Positions 8,982 through 18,649 of a DNA stretch of 40,249 bases are shown one piece after another. The stretch's first letter is position 1. Each line of letters starts with the position of its first letter. The stretch is taken from contig NZCT01000023.1 of the NCBI GenBank assembly GCA_002688355.1, forward strand, positions 1 to 40,249, in the 5' to 3' direction. The DNA comes from an archaeon. GTDB taxonomy: Archaea; Nanobdellota; Nanobdellia; SCGC-AAA011-G17; GW2011-AR20. The notes beneath the pieces were generated by a model. That model saw nothing but the letters and a program-made list of their open reading frames with translations. It was not told where the DNA came from and did not search any database. A program made the position numbers and the translations under genes.

Positions 8982-9053
8982 CTAAACAGCCCAATGTTTA
9001 GTATTACAGATTTCAGCTGCCCATTAGATTTTAACGCCCAAGAAAAAATCTAA
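8982..9053. repeat. Hairpin array upstream of ftsZ with three GCCCA motifs
   Basis: CTAAACA[GCCCAA]TGTTTAG (8982-9001) and TTAGATTTT[AACGCCCAAGAA]AAAATCTAA (9024-9053), with a third GCCCA at 9019-9023 between them. Confidence 0.5.
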
Positions 9054-9215
9054 CAATTTTGAAATCTTTTCTAATTTTTATATTTAATTGACAGAAGTTA
9101 TATTTAAATGTTATTAAACAGTAAAATATATTTTTCTCCACATATATGGATGATATTCTTGCTTGTTAAAGCGTAATTAAAAAGATTTTTATACTTTCAA
9201 ACTTTCTAAAATTTT

Positions 9216-10535
9216 ATGAAAAGTTTAAATTTTGGTGATCACATCGAAATAACAACAAAGAATCAGTCTTTAAAAGGAATCTACATAAATTCTCCAAAAA
9301 AAGATGTAATAATTCTAAAAAAGAACTCAGGTTATAATATGGGAGTAAATAAAAAAGATATTAAGAAAATAAAGGTTGTAAAAAAAGCTTCAAAAGCCAA
9401 AAAAGTAAAAGGTAAAGGTTCAATAAAAACTAACAAAAAGCTACCAAATATTACTATACTAAAAATTGGCGGAACAATAGTTAGTAAATTAGATTATTCA
9501 ACTGGAGCTGTCTCAGCGAAAATTACAGCAGAAGAACTTTTAGAAAATATACCTGAACTTAGAAAAATAGCTAATATCAATTACAAAGATATTGCATCCA
9601 TAATGTCGGAATCTATGAGGTTCTCTCATTACAATTTAATTGCAAAAGAAATACAAAAAGAAATTAAGAAAAATAAAAACTTAAAAGGAATAATAATTCC
9701 TCACGGAACAGATACATTACATTACACCTCAAGTGCGTTATCATTTATGTTAGAAAATATTAACATTCCAATAATTCTTGTTGGAAGTCAAAGATCCTCT
9801 GATCGTGGAAGCTCAGATTCTTTCATTAATTTAACTTGTGCAGCTCAATTTATTGCAAAAACAGATTTTAAAGGAGTAGCAATTTGTATGCACGAAGATA
9901 TCTCAGATGATACGTGTTTAATTCTTCCAGGAACTAAAACAAATAAAATACACACTTCAAGAAGAGACGCATTTAAATCAATTAACACACAGCCAATAGC
10001 AAGAGTAGATTACTTCAAGAATAAAATAGATTTCTTAACTAAAAATTATAACAAGTTTTATGACGAATCTAAAAAAATAAATACAAAATACTTTAAAGAT
10101 AATTTAAAAGTAGGAATCCTAAAATCACATTCAAATATTCATCCTGAAAATATTTCTGCTTTTAAAAATTATAAGGGATTAATCTTAGAAGGAACAGGTT
10201 TAGGACATTTTCCTACAAAATCTTTTGATCCTTTATCTAAAGTTAATGAAAAGAATAGAAAAGAAATTGAACGTTTAATTAAAAAAAATTGTGTAGTAAT
10301 CTTAACAAGCCAATGTACTTATGGTCGTGTTAATATGAACATCTATACACCAGGAAGAGAGTTAATAGAACTTGGAATTGTTCCAGGAAAAGATATGACA
10401 ACAGAGACAGCATTTATAAAATTAGCATTTTTATTAAGCAATTACAAAAAAGAACAAGTTAAATCTTTATTTAAAGAAAATTTAAGAGGAGAGATTAGTG
10501 AAAGAATATTACCTCATGAATTCGTTGATTATTAA
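9216..10535 (+). CDS. gatD: Glutamyl-tRNA(Gln) amidotransferase subunit D
   Basis: N-terminal small domain plus asparaginase domain (ILKIGGTIVSKLDYSTGAV, PHGTDTLHYTSSALSFM). Confidence 0.94.
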   Translation: MKSLNFGDHIEITTKNQSLKGIYINSPKKDVIILKKNSGYNMGVNKKDIKKIKVVKKASKAKKVKGKGSIKTNKKLPNITILKIGGTIVSKLDYSTGAVSAKITAEELLENIPELRKIANINYKDIASIMSESMRFSHYNLIAKEIQKEIKKNKNLKGIIIPHGTDTLHYTSSALSFMLENINIPIILVGSQRSSDRGSSDSFINLTCAAQFIAKTDFKGVAICMHEDISDDTCLILPGTKTNKIHTSRRDAFKSINTQPIARVDYFKNKIDFLTKNYNKFYDESKKINTKYFKDNLKVGILKSHSNIHPENISAFKNYKGLILEGTGLGHFPTKSFDPLSKVNEKNRKEIERLIKKNCVVILTSQCTYGRVNMNIYTPGRELIELGIVPGKDMTTETAFIKLAFLLSNYKKEQVKSLFKENLRGEISERILPHEFVDY

Positions 10536-10547
10536 TTCTTTAGAAAA

Positions 10548-10603
10548 CTATATAAATGGACAAATGTTCATTATATTGGACAATTATATAAAAAAATGGA
10601 CAA
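10548..10603 (+). promoter_or_regulatory. TATA-like element plus three TGGACAA direct repeats at 20-bp period
   Basis: ACTATATAAA followed by TGGACAA at 10557, 10577 and 10597; the last overlaps the start codon region at 10596. Confidence 0.65.
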
Positions 10604-11126
10604 TATAATAGAATATTTCATAAAAGAAACAGAGAGAGAATTCCATGTTAGAGAACTAGCGAAATTAACAAGAAAATCACCTACAACAATATCAAAATAT
10701 CTAAGTGAGTTAAAAAAAGAAGATCTATTAACTTCAAGGAAGAAATTTAATCATCTATTATTCAAAGCTAATACAGAAAATACCAATTTTAAAGATTTAA
10801 AACTTTATTATAATATAAAAAAATTAAGGGAATCTAAATTAATAAATTATTTAATAGAAAAACTTAACCACCCAGAAGCAATAATTTTATTTGGGTCATA
10901 TCAAAAAGCAGAAAATACAGTTAACAGTGATATTGATATACTAATAGTAACATCTTCTAAAAAACCATTAAGCCTAGAAAATTTTGAGAAAATATTAGGA
11001 CATAAAATACAATTATTTTTACATTCAAATAATGATATAGATAAAATGAAGACACAAAATAAAGAGTTATTAAATAATATCCTAAATGGAACTATACTGT
11101 ATGGATATTTGGAGATTTTCAAATGA
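10596..11126 (+). CDS. wHTH-fused minimal nucleotidyltransferase (MNT/MntA-like)
   Basis: N-terminal HTH (FHVRELAKLTRKSPTTISKYLSELKKEDLL) and GSYQKAENTVNSDIDI, matching the GSx10DxD motif. Confidence 0.88.
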   Translation: MDNIIEYFIKETEREFHVRELAKLTRKSPTTISKYLSELKKEDLLTSRKKFNHLLFKANTENTNFKDLKLYYNIKKLRESKLINYLIEKLNHPEAIILFGSYQKAENTVNSDIDILIVTSSKKPLSLENFEKILGHKIQLFLHSNNDIDKMKTQNKELLNNILNGTILYGYLEIFK

Positions 11127-11545
11127 ACTTTAAAAATTTTATTGAAAAAGGACAAGTAAGAAAAGCTTCTAAAGATATACAATTAGCAAAATCATTAATA
11201 GATACAGCAGATAGTGATCTAATTTTTTTCAAAAAAATAGAAATAAATAAAATTTCTGCAAGAAAAGTAATGACAAATTACTATGATATTCTAAGAAGTA
11301 TACTAGAAGCAACAGCAGCTCTTGAAGGCTATAAAATCTACTCACATGAAGCATTTACATATTTCTTAATAGAGAAAAATGAAACATTAATCTCACAAAA
11401 ATTTGATCGATTTAGAAAAATAAGAAATGGAATAAATTACTATGGGAAAAACATATCTCCAGAAGAAACAAAAGAAAATATAGTAGAAATAGTTAAGTTA
11501 ATTAATGTTTTAAAAAAGAGATATTTAATTAAAAATGAATTATAA
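11123..11545 (+). CDS. HEPN-domain protein
   Basis: Helical ORF directly after MNT (4-bp overlap); FRKIRNGINYYG sits at the expected HEPN RN...H/Y position. Confidence 0.78.
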   Translation: MNFKNFIEKGQVRKASKDIQLAKSLIDTADSDLIFFKKIEINKISARKVMTNYYDILRSILEATAALEGYKIYSHEAFTYFLIEKNETLISQKFDRFRKIRNGINYYGKNISPEETKENIVEIVKLINVLKKRYLIKNEL

Positions 11546-12965
11546 AAAACTCAATCTAAAAATTGGAATAGAAGTTCACAGACAATTAAATACTGGAAAA
11601 TTATTTTGCCGTTGCCCATCATTATTAACAGAAGACAAACCAGATTTTACATTTAAAAGAAAACTAAGACCTGTTATTTCCGAGTTAGGAGAAATAGATA
11701 AAACAGCATTATATGAATCAACAAAGAAGAAATATGGTATTTATGAAGGTCACTATAAAAATTCTTGTGAAGTAGAACTAGATGAATCCCCAGTTTATGA
11801 TATAAATATGGATGCATTAAATACAATGATACAAGTTTCTAAAATGTTAAATGCTTCTACAATTAACACAATAGAAATTATGAGAAAACAAGTTCTAGAT
11901 TACTCTAACACAACAGGTTTTCAACGAACAGCATTAATCTCAACAAACGGAAATATCAAAACAGAAGATAACAACATAAAAATAGATACAATAATTCTAG
12001 AAGAAGATGCAGCTAGAAAAACTAAAGAAACAAAAGAGTCTATTTCCTTTAAATTAGATAGACTAGGTATACCATTAATAGAAATTGCAACAGCTCCAGA
12101 TATTAAAACTCCTGAAGAGGCAAAAGAAATTGCAGAACATCTTGGAATGGTTTTAAAATCAACTGGAAAGTTCCGATCTGGTTTAGGAACAATTAGACAA
12201 GATTTAAATCTATCAATTAAAAATGGTTCAAGAGTAGAACTAAAAGGTGTACAAGATCTAAAAAATATTCCAAAAATAATTGATATTGAAATAGAAAGAC
12301 AATTATCCATACTTAAAGAAGGAAAAGAGGTAGAAGAAGGTGTAAGAAGAATAGACAAAGACCTAACAAGTACTTACTTAAGACCTCTTCCAGGAAAATC
12401 TAGAATATATTCTGAAACAGATCATCCTCTTATATCAATTACTGATGAACACATTAAAAAAATAAAAATACCAGAATTAATTTCAGATCTCTCTTTAGCA
12501 TTAGAAAAAAAATACAAACTAAGTAAAGAATTAGCAAAGGAAATAATTAAAGAAAATAAAAAAGAATTCTTTGAAACATTAACAAATAAACTAAAAAATT
12601 TAACTCCAGGAATAATTGCTCATACAATCATAGACACACCAAAAGAGATAGAATCTAAATTTAACATTACAACAGAAAAATTAAATGAGAATGTTTTTTA
12701 CAAAATCTTAGAAGCATTAAACAATGAAAAAATTAGTAAAAATTCAGTAATAGAAATTTTAGTCGATTATATTAACACAGAAAAACTAGATTTAAGTAAA
12801 TATAAAACAGTTAACACAAAAGATCTAGAAAAGGAAATAAAGGATTTAATTCAAAAAAACCCTGAGTTAAACATCGGAGCATTAATGGGTATTTTAATGT
12901 CTAAACACAAAGGCAAAGTTGACGGAAAGTTAGCAGCACAATTAATCAATAAATATAAAAAATAG
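11535..12965 (+). CDS. gatE: Glutamyl-tRNA(Gln) amidotransferase subunit E, short form
   Basis: LKIGIEVHRQLNTGKLFCRCPS, YSNTTGFQRTALISTNG, LRPLPGKSRIYSETDHP; 476 aa. Confidence 0.95.
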   Translation: MNYKKLNLKIGIEVHRQLNTGKLFCRCPSLLTEDKPDFTFKRKLRPVISELGEIDKTALYESTKKKYGIYEGHYKNSCEVELDESPVYDINMDALNTMIQVSKMLNASTINTIEIMRKQVLDYSNTTGFQRTALISTNGNIKTEDNNIKIDTIILEEDAARKTKETKESISFKLDRLGIPLIEIATAPDIKTPEEAKEIAEHLGMVLKSTGKFRSGLGTIRQDLNLSIKNGSRVELKGVQDLKNIPKIIDIEIERQLSILKEGKEVEEGVRRIDKDLTSTYLRPLPGKSRIYSETDHPLISITDEHIKKIKIPELISDLSLALEKKYKLSKELAKEIIKENKKEFFETLTNKLKNLTPGIIAHTIIDTPKEIESKFNITTEKLNENVFYKILEALNNEKISKNSVIEILVDYINTEKLDLSKYKTVNTKDLEKEIKDLIQKNPELNIGALMGILMSKHKGKVDGKLAAQLINKYKK

Positions 12966-12970
12966 GTGAA

Positions 12971-13828
12971 ATGGACTCTAAAAAAATAATAGAATTAGTT
13001 ATAATATTTGCAATTTTATTAGTTTCTGCTAGAGTGGCAAATGAATTCGCAGCTCAAAGTGTTGATGATTCCTTAGAACGTAACGAAGATGGAGTAATAA
13101 TTGGTGCTGAAACTTTTTACATAGATAATAACTCTACAAAATCAGTTTTATTATTACATGGTTTTGGTGCAAATCCTTTCAGTTTTCAAGAGATGTCCAC
13201 TTTCTTCTCAGACTTAGGTTACAATGTTTACAGTCCTCGTTTACCCGGACATGGAACTTCTGGTTTTGATTTAGAAAAATATTCTTGGAAAGATTGGGAA
13301 GCTGAAAGTGAAAGAGCATATCTTTCCCTAAGAGAAAATTCAGAAGAAGTATATGTTCTAGGATACTCAATGGGAGGAGATCTAGCACTAAATTTAGCAA
13401 AAAAGTATGATATTGATAAATTAGTAACAATGAATGCTCCTTATCATTTATTAACCAAATTAAAATACGCAATACCAATAGCATATATATCGCAAAGTTA
13501 TACAATAGATATTTTATTCAAAGGAACAGATAGAGAGAAAAAAAGTAAAAAATATAAAATATATCCAGTTTTACCTATAAAAAGTTTTAGTGATCTTCTA
13601 GAGTTAGTTACAAATACAAAAATAGATTTAGAAAGCATAGAAGAAGATATACTAATTATCCAATCAAAACAAGATACATTAGTAGATCCAGAAAGTGCAA
13701 ACACAATATACAGAAGAGTAAGTTCTAAAAATAAAAGATTAGTTTTCTTAGAATATTCAGATCATATAGAAATAGAAGAATATGATAAAGAAGTTACTTC
13801 TCAAGCTTTAAAAGAACATTTAAAATAA
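12971..13828 (+). CDS. Alpha/beta hydrolase (esterase/monoacylglycerol lipase-like) with N-terminal hydrophobic segment
   Basis: VLLLHGFGANPFSF, GYSMGGDLAL nucleophile elbow, C-terminal SDHIE. Confidence 0.9.
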   Translation: MDSKKIIELVIIFAILLVSARVANEFAAQSVDDSLERNEDGVIIGAETFYIDNNSTKSVLLLHGFGANPFSFQEMSTFFSDLGYNVYSPRLPGHGTSGFDLEKYSWKDWEAESERAYLSLRENSEEVYVLGYSMGGDLALNLAKKYDIDKLVTMNAPYHLLTKLKYAIPIAYISQSYTIDILFKGTDREKKSKKYKIYPVLPIKSFSDLLELVTNTKIDLESIEEDILIIQSKQDTLVDPESANTIYRRVSSKNKRLVFLEYSDHIEIEEYDKEVTSQALKEHLK

Positions 13829-13839
13829 AAAATAAAAAA

Positions 13840-14166
13840 TTATCTTCTTCTTCTAACTGTTTTCTTTACTTTTCTTTTAGCAGCAGATCGAACATTCTTT
13901 ACTTTCTTTCTTATTCTTGAAGATTCTTTTTTAGAAGCTCTTATTGCTTTACCTATTTCCTTTCTAGCTTTAGCTTGTAAAATCTTCCTCACTCTCTTTT
14001 CTTCTTTTAGAGTTTCTCTCAAAACAGTTTTACTTAACGCAGAAGCTTTTTTTCTATCTAACCCACTCTTAGAAATTGCTCTTTTTATAACACTCTTAGC
14101 TTTGTTTTTTGTTATATTACCTAAAGCCAATCCCAATGAAATTCCTTTTTTTAAGTACTTAGTCAT
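13840..14166 (-). CDS. Small basic protein, phasin-like N-terminal region with Lys/Arg-rich tail
   Basis: KKGISLGLALGNITKNKAKSVIKRAISKSG...; tail VRSAAKRKVKKTVRRRR; adjacent to a UbiB-family gene. Confidence 0.5.
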   Translation of the reverse strand: MTKYLKKGISLGLALGNITKNKAKSVIKRAISKSGLDRKKASALSKTVLRETLKEEKRVRKILQAKARKEIGKAIRASKKESSRIRKKVKNVRSAAKRKVKKTVRRRR

Positions 14167-14167
14167 T

Positions 14168-15847
14168 CTAACCTCCTTTTTTTAAATTCCTCGAACTTAA
14201 AAATACTAAAAATAGAAGAATTGCTAACATTAAAAAGATTACTGAAGCTAAAGGAATTCCAAAAATTGAATTTTTAGCCTCTTTTGTTAGCATAAATGCC
14301 GAGCTTAAGATTAAAGCTGCTATAATCAATCCATATGTTACCTTAGACATAGATTTATTTACACTATCTTCAATTTGTTCTATATTTCTTTGATCTAATT
14401 GTATTTTATGATTTTCTTTAGAATTTAAAAATCTTTTAAAATTATTAGGCAAATCAGTAATAAAATTTCTTAACTCAAATGCATTTTCTTTCACAGCAGA
14501 TATAATATGATCAGGGTCTTTTCTCTTTCTTAATATTTTATTCATATAAATCTTCCAATATTTCATATAATCATATTCTGGATAGTATTCTTTAACAAAA
14601 CCATCTATTGTTATCATAGATTTAACAAATAAAATAAAATTCTGAGGGTAATCTATTTCATATTTTCTTGCAATAGTTATTAAATCATATAAAACATTTC
14701 CAATTGCTATATCAGCTAAACCGGCAGCATAATATTGTGATAAGTGTTCTGATAAATCATTCTTAAATTCTTCAACATTAACATCATTTTTAACAAAACC
14801 AAGTCCAATCATTGATTCAGCTAACATAACTCGATCAGCAGAGACTAATGAAATAAATAAATTCTCAACTTTTTCTTTTAAGTCATGACTAATATGTCCA
14901 ACAATACCAAAATCTAGTAAAGCAATTTTATTATATTTTAAAAATAAAATATTTCCAGGGTGTAAGTCTGCATGAAATGTATTAAAAACAAAAAGTTGTT
15001 TCAGATATGAATTAGAAACTGAATTAACTATATTTTTTTTATGTAATTTAAACTTTGAATCATCTTTTATTTCTGTTAGTTTATCTCCATCAATAAATTC
15101 AGCAACTAAGATTCTTTTATTACTATATTTTTTGTACACTTCAGGTATTACAACATTCTTATCAGATTTAAAATTATTATAAAAAACTTCGATATTTCTT
15201 GCTTCAATTGTAAAGTCCAATTCTTTCTTACTATAGTTCTCAAATTCTTTTATTAATTTTCTAGGATTTATTACTTTTAGTTCAGGATAATGTCTTTCTA
15301 TTAAACCAGCAAGATCTTTTAATAAACTAATATCTGTTTCAAAAATATCTTCAATTAAAGGTCTTTGTATTTTAACAGCAACTTTTTTACCATTTTTTAA
15401 CCAAGCTTTGTGAACTTGACTTACAGAAGCAGAAGCTATGGGTTTTTTTTCAAACTTTAAAAAAACTCTTTTTAATTTTTTACCATATTCTTCTTCAATA
15501 ATATCTACAACATCATCATAAGGAACTTCTTTTACATTATCTTGTAATCTAGAAAATTCTTCAATATATTCTTTTGAGATTAAATCAGGTCTTAAACTTA
15601 GTAATTGTCCTAGCTTAACAAAAGAACCACCTAATTTTTCCATAGAAATTCTTATTCTTTTAGGCATATCTTTAGAACTAGGAGTTTCAGAAAATTTCTT
15701 TCTATTAACTCTTTTATGGAAGAACAAATGAGTTTTTAATTTAGTTTTTTCTATTAAATAACCAAAACCTTCCTCAAATAAAATATTAACTACTTGCCTT
15801 AATCTATCAAGCTCTTTTATCTTTGTTACAATACCCATATTAATCAA
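14168..15847 (-). CDS. ABC1/UbiB/AarF-family protein kinase-like
   Basis: LGGSFVKLGQLLSLRPDLI, PIASASVSQVHKAWLKNGKKVAVKIQRP, FHADLHPGNILF, LLDFGIVG. Confidence 0.95.
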   Translation of the reverse strand: MINMGIVTKIKELDRLRQVVNILFEEGFGYLIEKTKLKTHLFFHKRVNRKKFSETPSSKDMPKRIRISMEKLGGSFVKLGQLLSLRPDLISKEYIEEFSRLQDNVKEVPYDDVVDIIEEEYGKKLKRVFLKFEKKPIASASVSQVHKAWLKNGKKVAVKIQRPLIEDIFETDISLLKDLAGLIERHYPELKVINPRKLIKEFENYSKKELDFTIEARNIEVFYNNFKSDKNVVIPEVYKKYSNKRILVAEFIDGDKLTEIKDDSKFKLHKKNIVNSVSNSYLKQLFVFNTFHADLHPGNILFLKYNKIALLDFGIVGHISHDLKEKVENLFISLVSADRVMLAESMIGLGFVKNDVNVEEFKNDLSEHLSQYYAAGLADIAIGNVLYDLITIARKYEIDYPQNFILFVKSMITIDGFVKEYYPEYDYMKYWKIYMNKILRKRKDPDHIISAVKENAFELRNFITDLPNNFKRFLNSKENHKIQLDQRNIEQIEDSVNKSMSKVTYGLIIAALILSSAFMLTKEAKNSIFGIPLASVIFLMLAILLFLVFLSSRNLKKGG

Positions 15848-15875
15848 ATATTATTTTCGTTTAAATAGATTTCTT

Positions 15876-17198
15876 TTACAAAACAGGCCTAGTTATATTC
15901 ATATCTTTAACTAAAATACTCGGAGCAATAACAGGAATTTCAGCTTCCCAACTTCTAATCTGTTGTAAATCATTTGCTCTATCTTTAATATTATTCAAAA
16001 TATTTAACATATTCTCACTAATTCTTATATTATTAACAGCCCCATTAATCTCTCCGTTTTTAATAACAAATATTCCATCTCTTGGAATAGTTGAAAAGTC
16101 TCCAGTAGCGTAATTAGTAAATCTTGTATACCAAACATTTGTAATATACAACCCATCTTTAACGTCTTTAATTAAACTTTCAACACTCTTACTTCCATTA
16201 TCTAAAACAATATTACTTGGATCTGGAGAGACTAAACCAGCATTTCCAGTACTCTTAGTTTTGTATTTCTTAGCTGTAGAAGCATTATGTAAATAAGATT
16301 TCAAAACTCCATTTTTAATTACTGTAGTTTTCTGAGATGGACTTCCTTCCCCATCAAAATCACTTGAATTTAGCCCATTAGCGTAAGTGGCATCATCATA
16401 TAAAGTAAAATTATTATTAGCCACTTTCTGATTTAATTTATCCATGAAAAAACTTGTTCCAGATTCAACACTAAATATGGAAGCAGAGTTTCCTATATTA
16501 TCTAACAAAGGAGCGCTAGCAAGAGGATCTAAAATAACATCAAATTTTCCAGGATTTCCTTTCTTAGGTTTCCTAGAGTCTTTAGCAATCTCTCCTGCCT
16601 TTAAACCAGCATACTCAACATTAAAATCTTTTAACATTCTTCCTGCAACGTTCTTATGTCCACTACTATCTTTATCATAAAAAGATCTTAAAGATAAATA
16701 AAAATGAGTTCCTTCTTGTTCCTTCTCAACATTATTAGACGTTAGTAAATAATTCTTAAATTTATTAGATTCTAATATGCCACTAGATCTTTTTCCATTG
16801 ACTAAAGAAGCATTAATCGCTTTCATAGTTAAATCAACCATATCAATATTATCATATTTTTTATCATACAAATCTTTAACATTTTTATATTTGAAATCTC
16901 CTTTAGCAACACCATAGTAATCATCTTTCTTTTGAATATTTTTAGAGAAAGCTAATATCTCTTTTATTAGTTTATCAGCAGCTGCTTGAGAAAAATCTCT
17001 TAAAGAAGTAGAAACCAACTTATTTTTAAAATTAGCAAACACATCTAAATGATCTATAAACTCAACTCCTGTTTTTACAATTTCATTATTAACAAATTTT
17101 ACTTGTTTAGCATCTACTTCACCTACATTAACTACAACATCAGAGGCACCTTTCTTTACTAATTCCTTGTTAATATATTTAGCTAATTTTTCTTTCAT
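15876..17198 (-). CDS. pmbA: TldD/PmbA family protein, PmbA (TldE)-like
   Basis: PmbA-type C-terminal domain; 4-nt overlap with upstream TldD gene. Confidence 0.88.
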   Translation of the reverse strand: MKEKLAKYINKELVKKGASDVVVNVGEVDAKQVKFVNNEIVKTGVEFIDHLDVFANFKNKLVSTSLRDFSQAAADKLIKEILAFSKNIQKKDDYYGVAKGDFKYKNVKDLYDKKYDNIDMVDLTMKAINASLVNGKRSSGILESNKFKNYLLTSNNVEKEQEGTHFYLSLRSFYDKDSSGHKNVAGRMLKDFNVEYAGLKAGEIAKDSRKPKKGNPGKFDVILDPLASAPLLDNIGNSASIFSVESGTSFFMDKLNQKVANNNFTLYDDATYANGLNSSDFDGEGSPSQKTTVIKNGVLKSYLHNASTAKKYKTKSTGNAGLVSPDPSNIVLDNGSKSVESLIKDVKDGLYITNVWYTRFTNYATGDFSTIPRDGIFVIKNGEINGAVNNIRISENMLNILNNIKDRANDLQQIRSWEAEIPVIAPSILVKDMNITRPVL

Positions 17199-18607
17199 TT
17201 TATTGTAATATTTCTAATTCTAATACTTGGTCCACCTAAACTAACTGGTAATCCTTGCATTGGCTCCCCCTTACCACATGAAGCAGAATGCAACTCAAAA
17301 TTTTTACCAATTGCATCTATAGATCCATACAACGATGGCGTAGTAATTTCAATAGTTGGTCTAATTAATGGATAAGCAATCTCTCCATTCTTAATTAAAT
17401 AAGCTTCACTTCCAACATATTTTTGATTCCATCTCTTATCATCAATATTCCATTCTGTAAAACTCTTCATTAAAATTCCATTTTTCACACCTTCAATCAA
17501 CTCTTCTTCAGAATATTTTCCTTGTTTAATGTAAGTGTTACTCATTCTAATTAATGGTTCAACTCCAAAAGAAGAAGCTCTGGAAGATCCATTACTCTTT
17601 TTATTTAACTTAAAAGAAGTTTGTCTGTCATGTAAAAATTCATTTATTATTCCATTTTTCATTAAATATTTTTTCTTAGCTTTGACACCTTCATCATCAT
17701 ATTGATAATATCCAAAAGCATTCTCAATCATAGGGTCATCTATTACAGTAACAGCCTCATTACCAATCTTCTCTCCAATTGAATTAATATTAACAAAAGA
17801 TTCTCCAGCTTGTGCACCTTCTCTTCCATAAATCCTATCAGCTTCATAAGGATGACCACATGCTTCATGCACAGCTATTCCAGTAATCTCAGGACCAGCA
17901 ACAACATCTATCTTTCCTTGCGGTCCTTTCTTACCATTTTTCTGCACAAGATCAAGAGCTTTTATTTCATCTTGTAAAACATTATGAATATTCCATTTCT
18001 TAATAGCCTCATAACCAGAAACAGCACCATACTGCCAATATCTTTGAACTAATTTTTTACCAGCACCAATAGTTAAAAAATAAAATAAATTTATCCTAGG
18101 GATTGTAGATGTAATCTCCTTACCTTCTGAGTTAATATAATATTTCTTAGTTAAAACATCACTTAAAGAAAAATATCTTGCAGGGACTTTAACTTTAGTG
18201 TTTAAAACATCTTTATCTAATTCTTTTAAAATATTTATCTTATCCTCTGGTCTCAGATCTTCTATTTTTTGTTTCTGCTTTACTTCATAATTTTTCTTGT
18301 AAATAGAATCTTTAGATAAATCAACTTTCTCTCCTATTTGAGAAGATTTTTTAGTTAAGCTTAAAGATTTGTCAATAGTTTGTTTTATTTTATCTTTATC
18401 AAAATTATTAATAGAAACAAAACCCAATGTTTGATGATAAATAAATCGTAAACCTAAGCCTGAATTCTTATCAAACCCGCTGATTTCAGGAGTATTGTTC
18501 TTCAACATAAATCCAGTATTATCATATTCTTCTAATCTGGCTTCTGCATATTCAGCTCCTTTTTCTTGTAAATACTTAATAGAAAAATTAGCAATGTCTT
18601 TTTCCAT
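17195..18607 (-). CDS. tldD: TldD-like metalloprotease
   Basis: HEACGH metal-binding motif (AVHEACGHPYEADRIYGREGAQAG). Confidence 0.93.
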   Translation of the reverse strand: MEKDIANFSIKYLQEKGAEYAEARLEEYDNTGFMLKNNTPEISGFDKNSGLGLRFIYHQTLGFVSINNFDKDKIKQTIDKSLSLTKKSSQIGEKVDLSKDSIYKKNYEVKQKQKIEDLRPEDKINILKELDKDVLNTKVKVPARYFSLSDVLTKKYYINSEGKEITSTIPRINLFYFLTIGAGKKLVQRYWQYGAVSGYEAIKKWNIHNVLQDEIKALDLVQKNGKKGPQGKIDVVAGPEITGIAVHEACGHPYEADRIYGREGAQAGESFVNINSIGEKIGNEAVTVIDDPMIENAFGYYQYDDEGVKAKKKYLMKNGIINEFLHDRQTSFKLNKKSNGSSRASSFGVEPLIRMSNTYIKQGKYSEEELIEGVKNGILMKSFTEWNIDDKRWNQKYVGSEAYLIKNGEIAYPLIRPTIEITTPSLYGSIDAIGKNFELHSASCGKGEPMQGLPVSLGGPSIRIRNITIK

Positions 18608-18649
18608 GTTTTCTGAAAAGAAAATAGAGTTTAAATAGATTACGCTGAA

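Noticed and set aside
10901-11182. - strand ORF (93 aa)
   Set aside because: Antisense across the MNT/HEPN junction; low-complexity translation.
11921-12358. - strand ORF (145 aa)
   Set aside because: Antisense shadow ORF inside gatE, Ser-rich translation.
13179-13704. Two - strand ORFs (108 and 68 aa)
   Set aside because: Antisense to the well-supported alpha/beta hydrolase.
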